Shown here piece after piece: positions 1-10,500 of a stretch of 64,000 bases of DNA. The DNA is from Sclerodactyla briareus. Lineage: Eukaryota > Echinodermata > Holothuroidea > Dendrochirotida > Sclerodactylidae. Position 1 is the stretch's first letter; the number at the start of each line of letters is the position of its first letter. The notes beneath the pieces were generated by a model. It did not search any database. It was given only the letters and a program-made list of their open reading frames with translations, and was not told the DNA's origin. The position numbers and the translations under genes are program-made. The stretch lies in the NCBI GenBank assembly GCA_026419785.1, contig JAODTK010005840.1, forward strand, positions 1 through 64,000, in the 5' to 3' direction.

Positions 1-3000
1 CTACCATGGACATTCTAATCAGGCGGCAGTATTTTCCAATTTCCTAGCCCTTCCCCTTCAAATAATTTTTAAAGGATGCATGACCCTGCTGACTTGTACT
101 AGAAACAATGGAACCTGTACAGCCCACACTGCTCCGGAGAATGTCACATCATACCAGATATGACTGGAAAGATTCTTCATATCACCATCAAGCACGTCAT
201 CCATGGATCGTGAGGGTTGACTTTGTCCTGACATACCTAGCAGTATAACTCGATGGGTCCAAGATCTCAATCGGTTAGTACCAGTTGTTAGCTTACGCGT
301 GGTGCCGCCAGGCGGTGATACCCAGGCACTCGGGTAGTGCGCCTGGCAACTCGAGCAGAATCGGAGGCATGCCGCCCGGCACTCCACAAAAACGCCAAAA
401 AAAAAAACCCAACCAAAAAATTTTGTTTTTTTTTAGGCATGGCTAATACTGTCTAATGCACATATATGGGTCCATGATGGAAGGCCCATTATTAAAGTCA
501 ATATGGCCCCTCTTGTTTGGACCGGCCCCGGGCCATGACGCCGCTGCGCGTCCGGCGCTACGTATCCGTACTAATCTTTTACAGAATCAGATCAGAATGC
601 CCGCACTCAGATTTCTCTAGCTACAACCCGGTGAGGACCTGTGTACGGTTGTGCCCTATGTGCTATTTATACTACTCCCCCCCCCCTCTCCTCACACGGC
701 TCACACCGTCACCTACACACATTCTCACATGTTCAGGTTTTTACACCTTTTGGCAAAAAAATTCTTGTCTTGGATCCGAACTTCATCCTTGGAGTAGGCC
801 AAAAATCGCATGCGTCTTTATCACGAAAGCGAATCGCTCGAAATCAGCGTTAATCACGTGTCAATGCGGACAGACCCATAGGTATTAGGATGACCGGGCT
901 AGGGTCACCAGTTGGCTGTGTACACATCTACAAACAGCTGTATACCGGCCAGTGTGTTTGCCAGTGGATCCACTGGAGTGAAGAATCACCATCTGTTGAC
1001 TTTGATTGTTGTTGTTGTTTGTTGTTGTTGTTTTTGTTGTCCGTTGTCCTTCGTTTCCAGAACACGCATGCAGGTTTTTCCCTCCAATTATCAAGCAGCA
1101 CACTACCTTTGGCCGCTAGGCTACTGCATACTTGGAATTTTGTATCACCCAGATAGCGCCAACCATTGAAAAATAAAATGCAAGTGCCCTGGGTAGGATT
1201 TGGAAGGAACCCCGTACAGTTGATAATGTGCCTTTGTACCCACGATCAGTGACTGAACTGGTTTTGTATGTGTAGCCCCCCCAATACTATCAGGAACAAA
1301 GGGAAAGTTGAACTAGATTTGGAGGTCAGCACTATTTTTTACAAAGTTCACTAAAAATAGCTGGAATATTTCAGCGTTCGGAGATGTCTGTGATTGTAGG
1401 TTACAGATTCGACACCGTGGGCTGCAGACAGACCTTTTGTCCCCTCCAAAAGATGGCCCTCGAAAAAGGGAACAAATTCCACGGTAATTTGCCCACAGAG
1501 TCGCCACATGGGGCCAGGGTTGTACAGGACATGTCTGGACCTTCACCGCCGGGACTGAACCAGTTCATGGAGGGTATTAGGCTAGCAAATATGGTAAATG
1601 GCTAGACAGCCAGGGGGATTTAACCACAGAGCACTTTGCCAGATAAACTGGTAAATTACTTTTATCCCATGGGTCTGATTATTTCCGTTCTTGGGCCGTA
1701 TTACATTTGGTAGTGATTCAACACAGGCCTGCCAACGAAATCCCGAGGAACCCCCACCAACACCACCCACCATGGTAGAGGACTAGTTCCAAATTGTGCC
1801 AAACAACTTCTACCGCCTCAATACAGTTATGATATGTAAGCATTGTAGCAAAGCTGGTGAGTGGTATGGCGAGTTACACTGACGAGTGTTATGGCACCGT
1901 ATTTTATCAACGACCCACCCCCCCATGGCAGGACAGGGTGAGTCACTGACGAAATGCAGAGTTTTCAACAACAGGTCATCGGGAACTGACGTCAGTCATT
2001 CACAATCCGGAGGGAATGACCCCAATCAAGCTATATGAGTGACAGAACAAGCCGCAGCTGTGATTTCATTTCATTTCATTTTTAATTCCTACCTGGTCAG
2101 TTCTGATATCAGTGAACCCAGGACCCTACCCTTGTCTCGGACCTGGGGGAATAGATGTTCAAGTTCAACGTGATGCTCACAGGCGACAGACGAGACTTAT
2201 TGCAGTATCAGTAACAAATTCCCATAACCCCAGAAAATTCAAGGCATCACAAAGAACATGAAGTGAAGACCAAGACGCCCCATCACAACTTCAAGCGCAG
2301 CCACCTAGGGACAATCGGCTGGTGACCGTCGGAATTCGAAGGCGGGCATAAATGTGTTGGTTGGTAAAGTGTCACTGATACCTCTCTTCCATTCTTGAGG
2401 GTTGGGGGGGTGGGTTTGCCCTACGAAAATACTCTAGCAAGGTGAGCCTACCCCATGTCCACCAAGTATAATTAGCTGTTACTCTTAAAGCGACAACCAG
2501 TTTAAAATACCAAGCTTGTTACAGAGCTGAACAAGTCCGTTGAACGAAGGTTGTTGTTTTTGTAATGTAATGTGCTAAAGGGCATACAGAAGGTGGCAAC
2601 AAATGGGGGGCAACAAATACACGATGCATTGCCTATCACACACTGATCATGGAAGGCTAGGCCCTCTGTATATCAACAGATTGACAACCATATACAGCGG
2701 GAACAATAAGTTCCTTCAAGCCGAGAGATCCTTTGCATTGATTTAGTAGGAGAGTAAAAAAGTCAAGTGTGGTTTTCAAGAAGTGGTATATAAATAGGGT
2801 TATTATAGGGTTGCCAGGGGTAGCCAAAAAAGGAGCTAACAAAGGGATTGTCATTTCAGAAAGGACGTGACAATGCTTCGAGGAGTAACAAGCCCCATTG
2901 TGTGGAACTTCCTAACAACACTAAATTGTATCACCTTCTATAACGTTGGTACTAACAACCAGGCTGAGGATAGAAACAACTATTTTTAAGCCCCAACATT

Positions 3001-3712
3001 GTTAGGTAAAACAAGTTTGATCAAACAGAAGTTATCAATGAAAGGAGGAATCTTTTTCAACCATTTGTTGTATTTGGACAAACACGACTTGGCCTGGGGG
3101 ACAATGGGACAGGGCGAACTATGCCATTCATTACAACAGACAACCCTGTCATATTGTTCATTTCAATTTTGACATTCCCCAATTTGGAAAGTCCAGAAAA
3201 CCTATCTGTAATTTCCTGGGCCTGATGGACAAGACCCATTCCAGACCACACAGCTTCTATCCACAAACTCACAGTAGGAGCTGGACTAGAGCCTCCCGGT
3301 GTTACATAAATACTGATACCAATGTAGCTTGGGCCAGGGATTGTAAAGGTCAATTTCATGTTGACATTGCAACACAATTCCCATTTCTTTGGGAGATTTT
3401 TGGGTTTTTTTTTGAATGTTGATGTCTGGCGGTGGTCTAGGCCCTAAATTCTCTTCTCCTATTTATGAAAGAGAGGAGCATGGGACCCTGTTCAGGGGCC
3501 TTGCATCTCCAATAGTCCACACATGAGATGTAATCATTTTGCCACCCCCTATACGAGATCCTCCCATGGGGGAGGCAAGTAAGTTAAGTCAGAAATCACA
3601 ACAGATGATCAGCTGGTATGTATATGCATGCAATGTTTACACTGCATAATCCTGATTACTGAGGCACCACTGCGCCAATGCAAACATTCAAACATATGTG
3701 GTTGGTTAAGAA
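1..3712. other. Unrecognised intergenic DNA
   Basis: I see no convincing gene here. The longest open frame is 109 codons on the minus strand at 58-387. It has no recognisable domain and no start or splice context that sets it apart from chance. The stretch holds a short TTG-rich microsatellite near 1006-1041, a (TTTCA)-like run near 2066-2082 and several short C or G runs. Base composition is mixed and CpG is present. It could contain introns or diverged repeats that I do not recognise. Confidence 0.5.
1006..1041. repeat. Imperfect (TTG)n microsatellite
   Basis: About eleven TTG-type units are interrupted by longer T runs. It is a simple repeat with no apparent link to a gene. Confidence 0.8.
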
Positions 3713-3945
3713 ACAGGGGCGTACCCACAGGGTCAAGAAAATCACGGAGTGATCAAGAAATTTTCAACACACAAAAAAACTGATTTTATTTTGGGCAGTT
3801 CAGTAGAGGTTGTGCAGCGGTTATTTAGCAAACAAATATCTGCAGCAGCATGTTCCAGGGATGCCCATAAATTGTACTCAATTGCCAATAGGGAGAGTGA
3901 CGCAATTTATGAGGGCGTACTTCACTTCGGTTCTGACCTAACCCA
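3713..3945 (+). repeat. Dispersed repeat, copy 1 (partner near 10.3 kb)
   Basis: The stretch opens with CAGGGGCGTACCCACAGGG, which resembles the termini of hAT-like elements. It then shares ordered blocks with 10263-10500: ATTTTCAACACA followed by an A-rich patch, then TTCAGTAGA, then CCAATAGGGAG followed by GTGA and GAGGG. Block order and spacing are similar but not identical, so this looks like two diverged copies of one element. I could not find a matching right terminus. An alternative is chance similarity of short AT-rich blocks. Confidence 0.4.
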
Positions 3946-4799
3946 CCCCCCCCCCAAGACAAATCTCTCGTACGCGCTGGTTCCAGAGCATTGATTCGTG
4001 GAACTGGTACATGTAGGAAATGGTATTTAACCTGTGTTCAACGTACAGTTAACAAAATGATCGGAGCAGTTAGGCCCACATATGGAGCCTGACTACATTA
4101 TGCCAAAATCACCCTTTTCCCCTCCCCGACATGCCAGAGGATAGCTGTGGCAATTTGACTGAAGAGTGGCCGGAGAGTGAAAATTATTGTCCCTGCATGT
4201 TGTGTAAATCGAGGCATTGATGTAGGAATTCGCCACAGTAAAATATAGTTCTGTATTTTTACCAATTTGCATTCGATTCAGCCACGGAATGAAGGGATTT
4301 CGAATTGATTCAGCAGGATCAGCTCTCAATCAGTTTACCTGCGTTGTTGGTGTATTGTCAAGAAAGCCCGAAATGCCTCTAAAAAAAATTGGACACAAAA
4401 AAAGAAGGAAAACTGAAAAAAAACACCCCCCGGGACGAGTTCCTCGCTGCGTCCAGTGTCAGGGGGGGGGTACGTGTGGGTGGGGGGAATGGGAGGGAAC
4501 AAGGTTACAGTTGACGAGTGCATAACAACAAACAGGAGGGATATGAGTTAAGTACTTTGCTAAAACCAACCAAAGATCCCAACCACCCATTTGATGTTGG
4601 GGGTGAGGGTGGTAGGAGGGGGGCGCAAAGCAGAAGAGCGCATTAGGTTTAGAACGAAGAAAGACACTGTCCAGAGACCAGGGGTCGTAATAGAAGTGGG
4701 GGTCCAAACAAACCCCTTTTTCCCCACCACCCTGGTACCCACCCCCTCTCCCCCAACCCCCATTTTTCCCAACCTTTTTTTCCACCGAATAACCCCTCT
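3946..4799. other. Unrecognised DNA with G- and C-rich low complexity
   Basis: No gene is supported. From about 4380 to 4660 the plus strand has A-rich then G-rich patches, including several GGG or longer runs near 4460-4500 and 4600-4622. From 4715 it turns C-rich. Overlapping open frames on both strands are an effect of this skew and are not genes. Confidence 0.5.
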
Positions 4800-4916
4800 T
4801 CCTCGGAATCCCCCTCTCCTCCGATCGACTCCCTCTCTCCTCCGACCCCCCTCTCCTCCGACCCCTTCCTCCGACCCCCTCTCATCCGACCCCCTCCCCT
4901 CTCATCCGACACCCTC
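4800..4916. repeat. C-rich minisatellite, unit about 15-16 bp
   Basis: About seven or eight imperfect copies of a unit close to CCGACCCCCTCTCCT run in tandem, with slight length changes and TCATCCGACC variants at the right end. The complementary strand is purine- and G-rich. Confidence 0.8.
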
Positions 4917-6023
4917 CCAACTAAGGGATGTGCTCCTAACTGAGAGAGGACTTCCATTACATGCGCATAGTATCAGGTTCCTACCAAAATCATTATATCA
5001 TGATTCTCATTATATTTTGTAACATCTATGGTCATATATCTTTGAGAATTTGGGTCAATTTCGGGCATAGACTTATGAAGAATCCCATAGAAGTCAGGCA
5101 ATTTGCATAGTAGAACACAAAAATGCCCCAAAACCGGCAACGTTCGAATAGCTGGTGTAGCATCGCGAAATGGTCCTCACTAAGCAAGTTTGCTACACAC
5201 TTTTGGATGTACATAGCAGCAGTTGTACACCAAAACAATAGACAGCATACGCGTTTTTTACGAATCCTCCCAAATTGCTACCCAGTGTCCGGCACCATTT
5301 CCAAACGCTGCAAAACAGGCTTACAGCTGTGGGCCGACGAGGAATAAAACTCTTTCTGATTGTTCAATGGGAAAGTTGGCCATGGATGTGAATGGGTAAT
5401 AATTAGTCTCTGTATTCCACATATCCTAGGAATATATTTGAATATTGATTTATATCCCTGATCAAATAGCGCCCTGGGGGCCAAGTTTACCAATGCTCTA
5501 TGGATTGTGCACTAAAAAATGGCTCGGAGGGGTGGGAGGGGTGATGGCATCAATCTGACTCAAATGCAGGAAATTGTATGCTCCAAAATTTCAGTGGTTT
5601 AATGGGATTTTTAGCCAATGGGAAACCACCAAGGCGCAAATTGCACGCTACCAGGATATACCACATTGCAATGGCGCAGGAAGTACAAACATAGATGCCA
5701 CACGATTAAGTTACTTCAGCTGTGAATGTTCACTGGGATAGGGAACATTAGGCGATGCCTCTTTGTGTGACATGTTTAACAGCAATGGAAAGGGTTTAGT
5801 TTGTTAGTTTGTAAACGTGCATGGAGACATTCAACAAGCAAAATTTCCCACCCTTCTTGAAGTGAGCAATTGAGGGGGATAGTGTCTTGCCCAAAGGCAA
5901 ACATAACTCAAATATACACTACAGGCTTTCTTTGACCCATTAGGTTCACTACGGTCAAGAATTTTTGCTCAGTCTGCCTAGCCTACTCATGCAAGTGTCA
6001 GGCATCATTCATGCATACATGAG
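4917..6023. other. Unrecognised intergenic DNA
   Basis: No recognisable gene, RNA or repeat was seen. Open frames are short (75 codons or fewer) and overlap on both strands. Confidence 0.5.
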
Positions 6024-6790
6024 GGGGGGGGAGGCGTTTGTGGGGATGGGATCGTGTAGGGGGAAACACATGTGTATTGGGATGTGCACTACAGGGGGGC
6101 ATGTGTAGGGGGCATTAGCAGGGGGCATGGCATATGTTGTAGGGGGCAATTAGCCAGGGGGGGGGGCATGTGTTGTAGGGGGACCCATTAGCAGGGAGCA
6201 GTGGTAGGAGGCATTTAGCAGGGGGAGGTGTGTAGGGGGCCTAGCTGGGGGTCAGGTGGGTAGGGGAAATAGCAGGGGTCTTGTGTGTAGGGGGAACATT
6301 AGCAGGGGGCATGTCTGTAGGGGGGCATTAGCACGGGGGCATGGTGTACGGGGCCATTGAGCAGGGGGCAGGTGTGTAGGGGGGGAAGTGGTAGGGGGCA
6401 ATTAGCAGGGGGCCTGTTGTGTAGGGGGCATTTAGCAGGGGGCATGTGTTGTAGGGGGAATTAGCAGGGGGCTGTTGTGTGTAGGGGGAGGGGAAGTGCA
6501 GGGGGGCATGTGCTGTGGGGGAAATTAGCGGGGGCTGGTTGTAGGGGGCATATTAGCACAGGGGGCAGGTGTTGTTTAGGGGGCATTAGGAGGGGGCATT
6601 TGTGTGTAGGGAGGATAGCAGGGGGAAGTGTTTAGGGGGCTGGCATTAGCAGGGGAGGGGCATGTGTGTAGGGGGATCAGCAAGGGGGGCATTGTGTAGG
6701 GGGCATAGCAGGGGGCAGGGTAGGGGGGAGGGATTAGCAGGGGGGCATTATTAAGCAGGGGGCTGGCATGGGCCTGGGAAGGGCATGTGT
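6024..6790. repeat. G-rich minisatellite, unit about 28-32 bp
   Basis: About 22 to 25 imperfect tandem copies are present, built from two alternating blocks, GTAGGGGGCATTAGCAGG and GGGCATGTGTT. Units differ by single-base changes and by the length of G runs. Each unit carries two runs of four to six G, so the plus strand has very many potential G-quadruplex windows. The 90-codon minus-strand open frame over the right end (6576-6848) is Pro- and Cys-rich because of the repeat and is not a gene. Confidence 0.92.
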
Positions 6791-7367
6791 AAGGGCTGAA
6801 TGGGGGAATAGTAAGGAGGAAAATGTAGAGAACAAGGAAGACATCCATTCAATGGAGTGTACGGAGATCCAGTAACTCTGTGATGCCCCAAATTTTCATA
6901 TAGGCCTAAGGTGAAAAATTTCATATGGAATGGCCAGTTATCCTTGATATGTGAGGGGAAAGTCCTCACTCAGGTCAGTGATTTTAATGCCCATGGCAAA
7001 CTGGATTGAAACCCTATTGTGCCAATTTGCATTAGGATTTCATCTTCATGTTCTATATGTGAACACTGAACAGCAGTTTCAACAGTCTAGTGGGAATGGA
7101 CATGGCTGAATCGGATTCATCACAGCCTGTACCATGCTCAGTTAGATTACATCCGCAAATGTGGTGAGTGAGTGTACATTCATATGGTGGACTCAAACCT
7201 AAATGGTCCTAAAATGGGAGAAACCAATTGATCTATTTATTCCTATTCCAGGGGAGCAGGGACCAAACATGTGCCAGACTGGCCAGTCATCAAAGAAGCT
7301 GTCACAAAAATAGGGAAGATTACCCCCACCAATTGCCCTGCGGTGATCCACAATCGTGCATGAGAAT
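6791..7367. other. Unrecognised DNA between minisatellite and MITE
   Basis: No gene or repeat was recognised. The short frames are not supported by any motif. Confidence 0.5.
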
Positions 7368-7556
7368 TACAAGTCCCCGCCAAAATTGTTGGACACTGCA
7401 TAGCTTCCAGCAGGAGGATGTCTGTCAGTCACGGTACCAGTCCCCCCACCCCCCGTTCAATGTTGGTCTCGGTAGTCGAACAAAAGCTGCAAGTTTGAAG
7501 AGAAAACATTGAATAGGGGGTGGGGGAGGTGTCCAACTAATTTTGGCGGGGATGTA
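7368..7556. mobile_element. TA-flanked inverted-repeat MITE, copy 1
   Basis: The element is bounded by TA dinucleotides. The left end reads TACAAGTCCCCGCCAAAATT then GTTGGACAC. The reverse complement of the right end reads TACATCCCCGCCAAAATT then AGTTGGACACC. The inverted repeats are thus about 28 bp with small indels. Total length is about 189 bp with no coding capacity. Terminal TA duplication with short size is typical of non-autonomous Tc1/mariner-type elements (established knowledge), but I have no transposase to tie it to. A second copy lies at 8733-8925 in the same orientation. Confidence 0.8.
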
Positions 7557-8732
7557 TATCCATGCATGCTATGTATGCGATATATGGGAAGACGCCGACT
7601 TAATTAACGCGCAGCGTGTGTTGCAGTTTGGTTGGATACCGGTTGTGTGTTTATAATACTTTTGAGTCACCTATTCAATAGAGCCAGAAATGACCCCAGA
7701 TTACTGTTTTTTTGGACATACGACTGTGGACCACGAGAACGCACACTGCGTTGTGATTCCATGCCGTGTTTATCAATTGTGGACGAACGGGACATCGTTA
7801 ATTTAGTGGTTGATTGTTGAATATGACACAATGCTGCTATTTGTCTTTCGATGCGTTTCCGAAGCGCGTCATGCGCACTCCGAAGAGCACACCCATAGAC
7901 ACAATTGACAATATAATGGTCAATGGCCCAAGGAGCTTGCAATTCATATTTCGCCGACTGGAGGGGCGCCGAAATGAAGTACTGGACTATGTAAAATGAG
8001 AGTGGTATCTGTTTTGTGGCGGCCCTATTGAGAACGGTTAATCTCTCCAGTCACATTAGGATGATGACATAAGGGTTTTACCGGTAAACTTATGACGCCA
8101 GGAACGGTTCATGTTTTTGGTTGAGATTCATGCACAGAATTCATTAGGGTTTGTACCGTAGGTTAGATGCACTTTTGGCCCACGGAAAGCTGTAGGCTCG
8201 TTCCTAGGCCTAGGGTAACTAACGGTTAAACCATTTCAAAAGCCAAAGAAGTTCTGATTATAGGTTTTACTCAATTAACCTAAAGTTGCATTTAGGTTTA
8301 CCATGAATGCGATCATATGGAGAAATAGCGGGTTAGGTAATAAAGGGTAAATCATTGCTGGTTGACATTTCCATGTCATTGGTGTTTGTTGTATACTTCG
8401 CCAAGTCCGTGTTGCCATGGCTCTTATGAAGTGGCGTAATAGCCAAGTAGTTCCAGGCGCGACTTGAGTCCCGTTTCCAATGATTTCGGGACCACTTCGA
8501 ACGGCGTAAGTATGGTCCCCTTCCTCTGTCCCCAGTTGACGTAAGTGCTATAGGAAAAGTGGCTCTGATTCTGAGATATGTCCCCCATATAGGTTGTCGA
8601 GACTATCGTGACGTGTAATAATATACTGACCTAACAAGTGACCCGACAGATTTGAAGTGGTAGACGCTTCCGTCACACAACGTCCCCCGATGTCCCCCGG
8701 CCTACATAGCAACCTTTGTATAGGGGGACTTA
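7557..8732. other. Unrecognised DNA between the two MITE copies
   Basis: No gene was recognised. Open frames up to 91 codons near 7667-7942 occur on both strands and lack familiar motifs. Around 8000-8450 the DNA is AT-rich with several GGTTTACC-like words, but I could not define a repeat unit. Confidence 0.45.
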
Positions 8733-8925
8733 TACAAGCCCCGCCAAAATTGTTGGAACACTGCCATAGCCGTCCAGGCAGGCGGAGTTCTGTCAGTACG
8801 GTACCCCCTCCCCCCCCCCTCTTCACTGTTGGTCTCGTAGTCGAAAATACTGAAAGTTGAAGGAGACAACATTGAATAGGGGCGTGCGGGGAGGGGTTCC
8901 AACTAATTTTTGGAGGGGGATTGTA
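8733..8925. mobile_element. TA-flanked inverted-repeat MITE, copy 2
   Basis: This is the same element as at 7368-7556. It shares the left terminus TACAAGCCCCGCCAAAATT and the right terminus, whose complement is TACAATCCCCCTCCAAAAATT. Internal blocks GTTGGTCTCG, GTCGAA and CATTGAATAGGGG occur in the same order. Length is about 193 bp. Differences from copy 1 are scattered substitutions and homopolymer changes. The 155-codon minus-strand frame that crosses it (8548-9015) is an artefact of reading through the repeat. Confidence 0.82.
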
Positions 8926-10262
8926 GTACCCAGACTGTATGCTCATACAGGTCTTTGCCCATCCAGGGTGGCCTAGGTTCATTCTACCTCCATGGTATAT
9001 TTGCCACAAAACCACAAAAGAGAAAAGTGTTTTTTCCTTCTTGTGCGGGAGGGAGGAGGGAGGGCAAAGGAAAATAGGAGCAAAAGTTTAGTTTCAACTG
9101 CTGGTTGTATGAGCCCAATTCCACATCAAATAGGGGTGAACACCAGCGAGGGGGGAACAGGGCTCGGAGGAGGAGAGAAGGCGGGATTGACATGAAGTAC
9201 CCCCTTCATAACTTCTTAAGACTGAAAGATGATGGTACATGTATGTGTAAGAAGAGGGGTGAGGCAGGTTCAAGGGGGCGTGAGGTTTATGTCCTACACC
9301 CCTTGTGTCTTGGAGTCTGGACCCTCCATGGGTGACCCCTTTGAGCACCCCCACCACTTGATTCCGAGTCTGAAGACTCGCTGAAGCGAAGGACAATAAA
9401 TAAGGTAGCCCACCACCCAAAGCCTGCCTGGAGAGGATTAAAGGTGTAGATTGACCACTTCAGAGATTTGGACCAATGGTGTAAGCATGGGCCTGAGTTA
9501 CTCCATGGGACAACCTTGGAACACCCATTAAACGGGCAGACCTGAGCAGCACACTCGTTAAACCTGAGGTATTTTTTGACCTCTGTACCCCAGATGACAA
9601 TCCTAGGAGCACGATTACTATGGTTTGGATTCAAAGTGCTCTTTTAATAGGCTAGATAGCCACATCCCCAATAGCAATGGTCACACATCATGAATGTGAG
9701 AACGATAAATGCAGATGACAGGAGCAATAAACTAATCTGATTATGAATTTTGACTTTCTGAGCGGTTGGTTTAAAAGCGTTGTTGACAACGGAGAAATGA
9801 GAATCGTTACGTGCAATGACACAGCCCATTAACTCACAGCTGTATGAGGTCATGTAAATGCAACATTGGCCTAAGGGTCTGCCACTTGCGGAGAGAGCTC
9901 CCGACTTTGGACAAGGATCCCAAATGACCTTACCATTCTAGACAAGATTTGCTGGGGGATCCCTCCCTAGATCAGAGGATATGCATATTACAATGTGAAA
10001 TGCAGCACTTTTGAGATTCCCCGAGAAGATTCCCTACCTACACTGAACTGGAACTGCCCTTACACCCGTAGAGTAGAAGGGGGTTTAGTCTATGACATGT
10101 GATGGCAAGATGTACACGAGACAGAGAATTCAGGAAATTACAGAGGCCTCCTCCCCTCCCCATTTGAATAGCTTTAGAACATATCTGGAAATTCGTGAGC
10201 CCACTGAGGACCTCTCGCAATTCATCCTCTGCTTCTCTCACTACTCTCACTCTCACTGTAAA
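8926..10262. other. Unrecognised intergenic DNA
   Basis: There are overlapping open frames of up to 115 codons (9287-9634, minus) but no recognisable domain, and codon content looks random. Nothing else was recognised. Confidence 0.45.
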
Positions 10263-10500
10263 TGCAGGGGGGGAGGAGTTTGGGGGTCAGAACCACTTTG
10301 ACCTTGTGCCCAAACAGATTTTCAACACAGAAAGAAACCTCTTTTTTCACTGTTCAGTAGACAATTCACAATTGTTGTTTATCAATTTTTCTCAGCACAC
10401 GGGTTAAGGTGGCTATTAAATGTCATTTATTTTGCCAGTAGGGAAGGAGAAGAAGAGGTGCCAATAGGGAGGGTGAGCTGTACATGAGGGTGCAATCCTT
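10263..10500 (+). repeat. Dispersed repeat, copy 2 (partner near 3.7 kb)
   Basis: It shares the ordered blocks ATTTTCAACACA, TTCAGTAGA, CCAATAGGGAG plus GTGA, and GAGGG with 3713-3945 in the same orientation. This copy is longer in the middle, where roughly 60 bp of AT-rich sequence intervenes. No terminal duplication was identified. Confidence 0.4.

Noticed and set aside
6576-6848. Pro/Cys-rich minus-strand frame that looks like a repetitive protein
   Set aside because: A direct translation of the G-rich minisatellite; no start context or homologue.
8548-9015. 155-codon minus-strand open frame
   Set aside because: Spans the whole MITE copy 2 including both termini; the reading is incidental.
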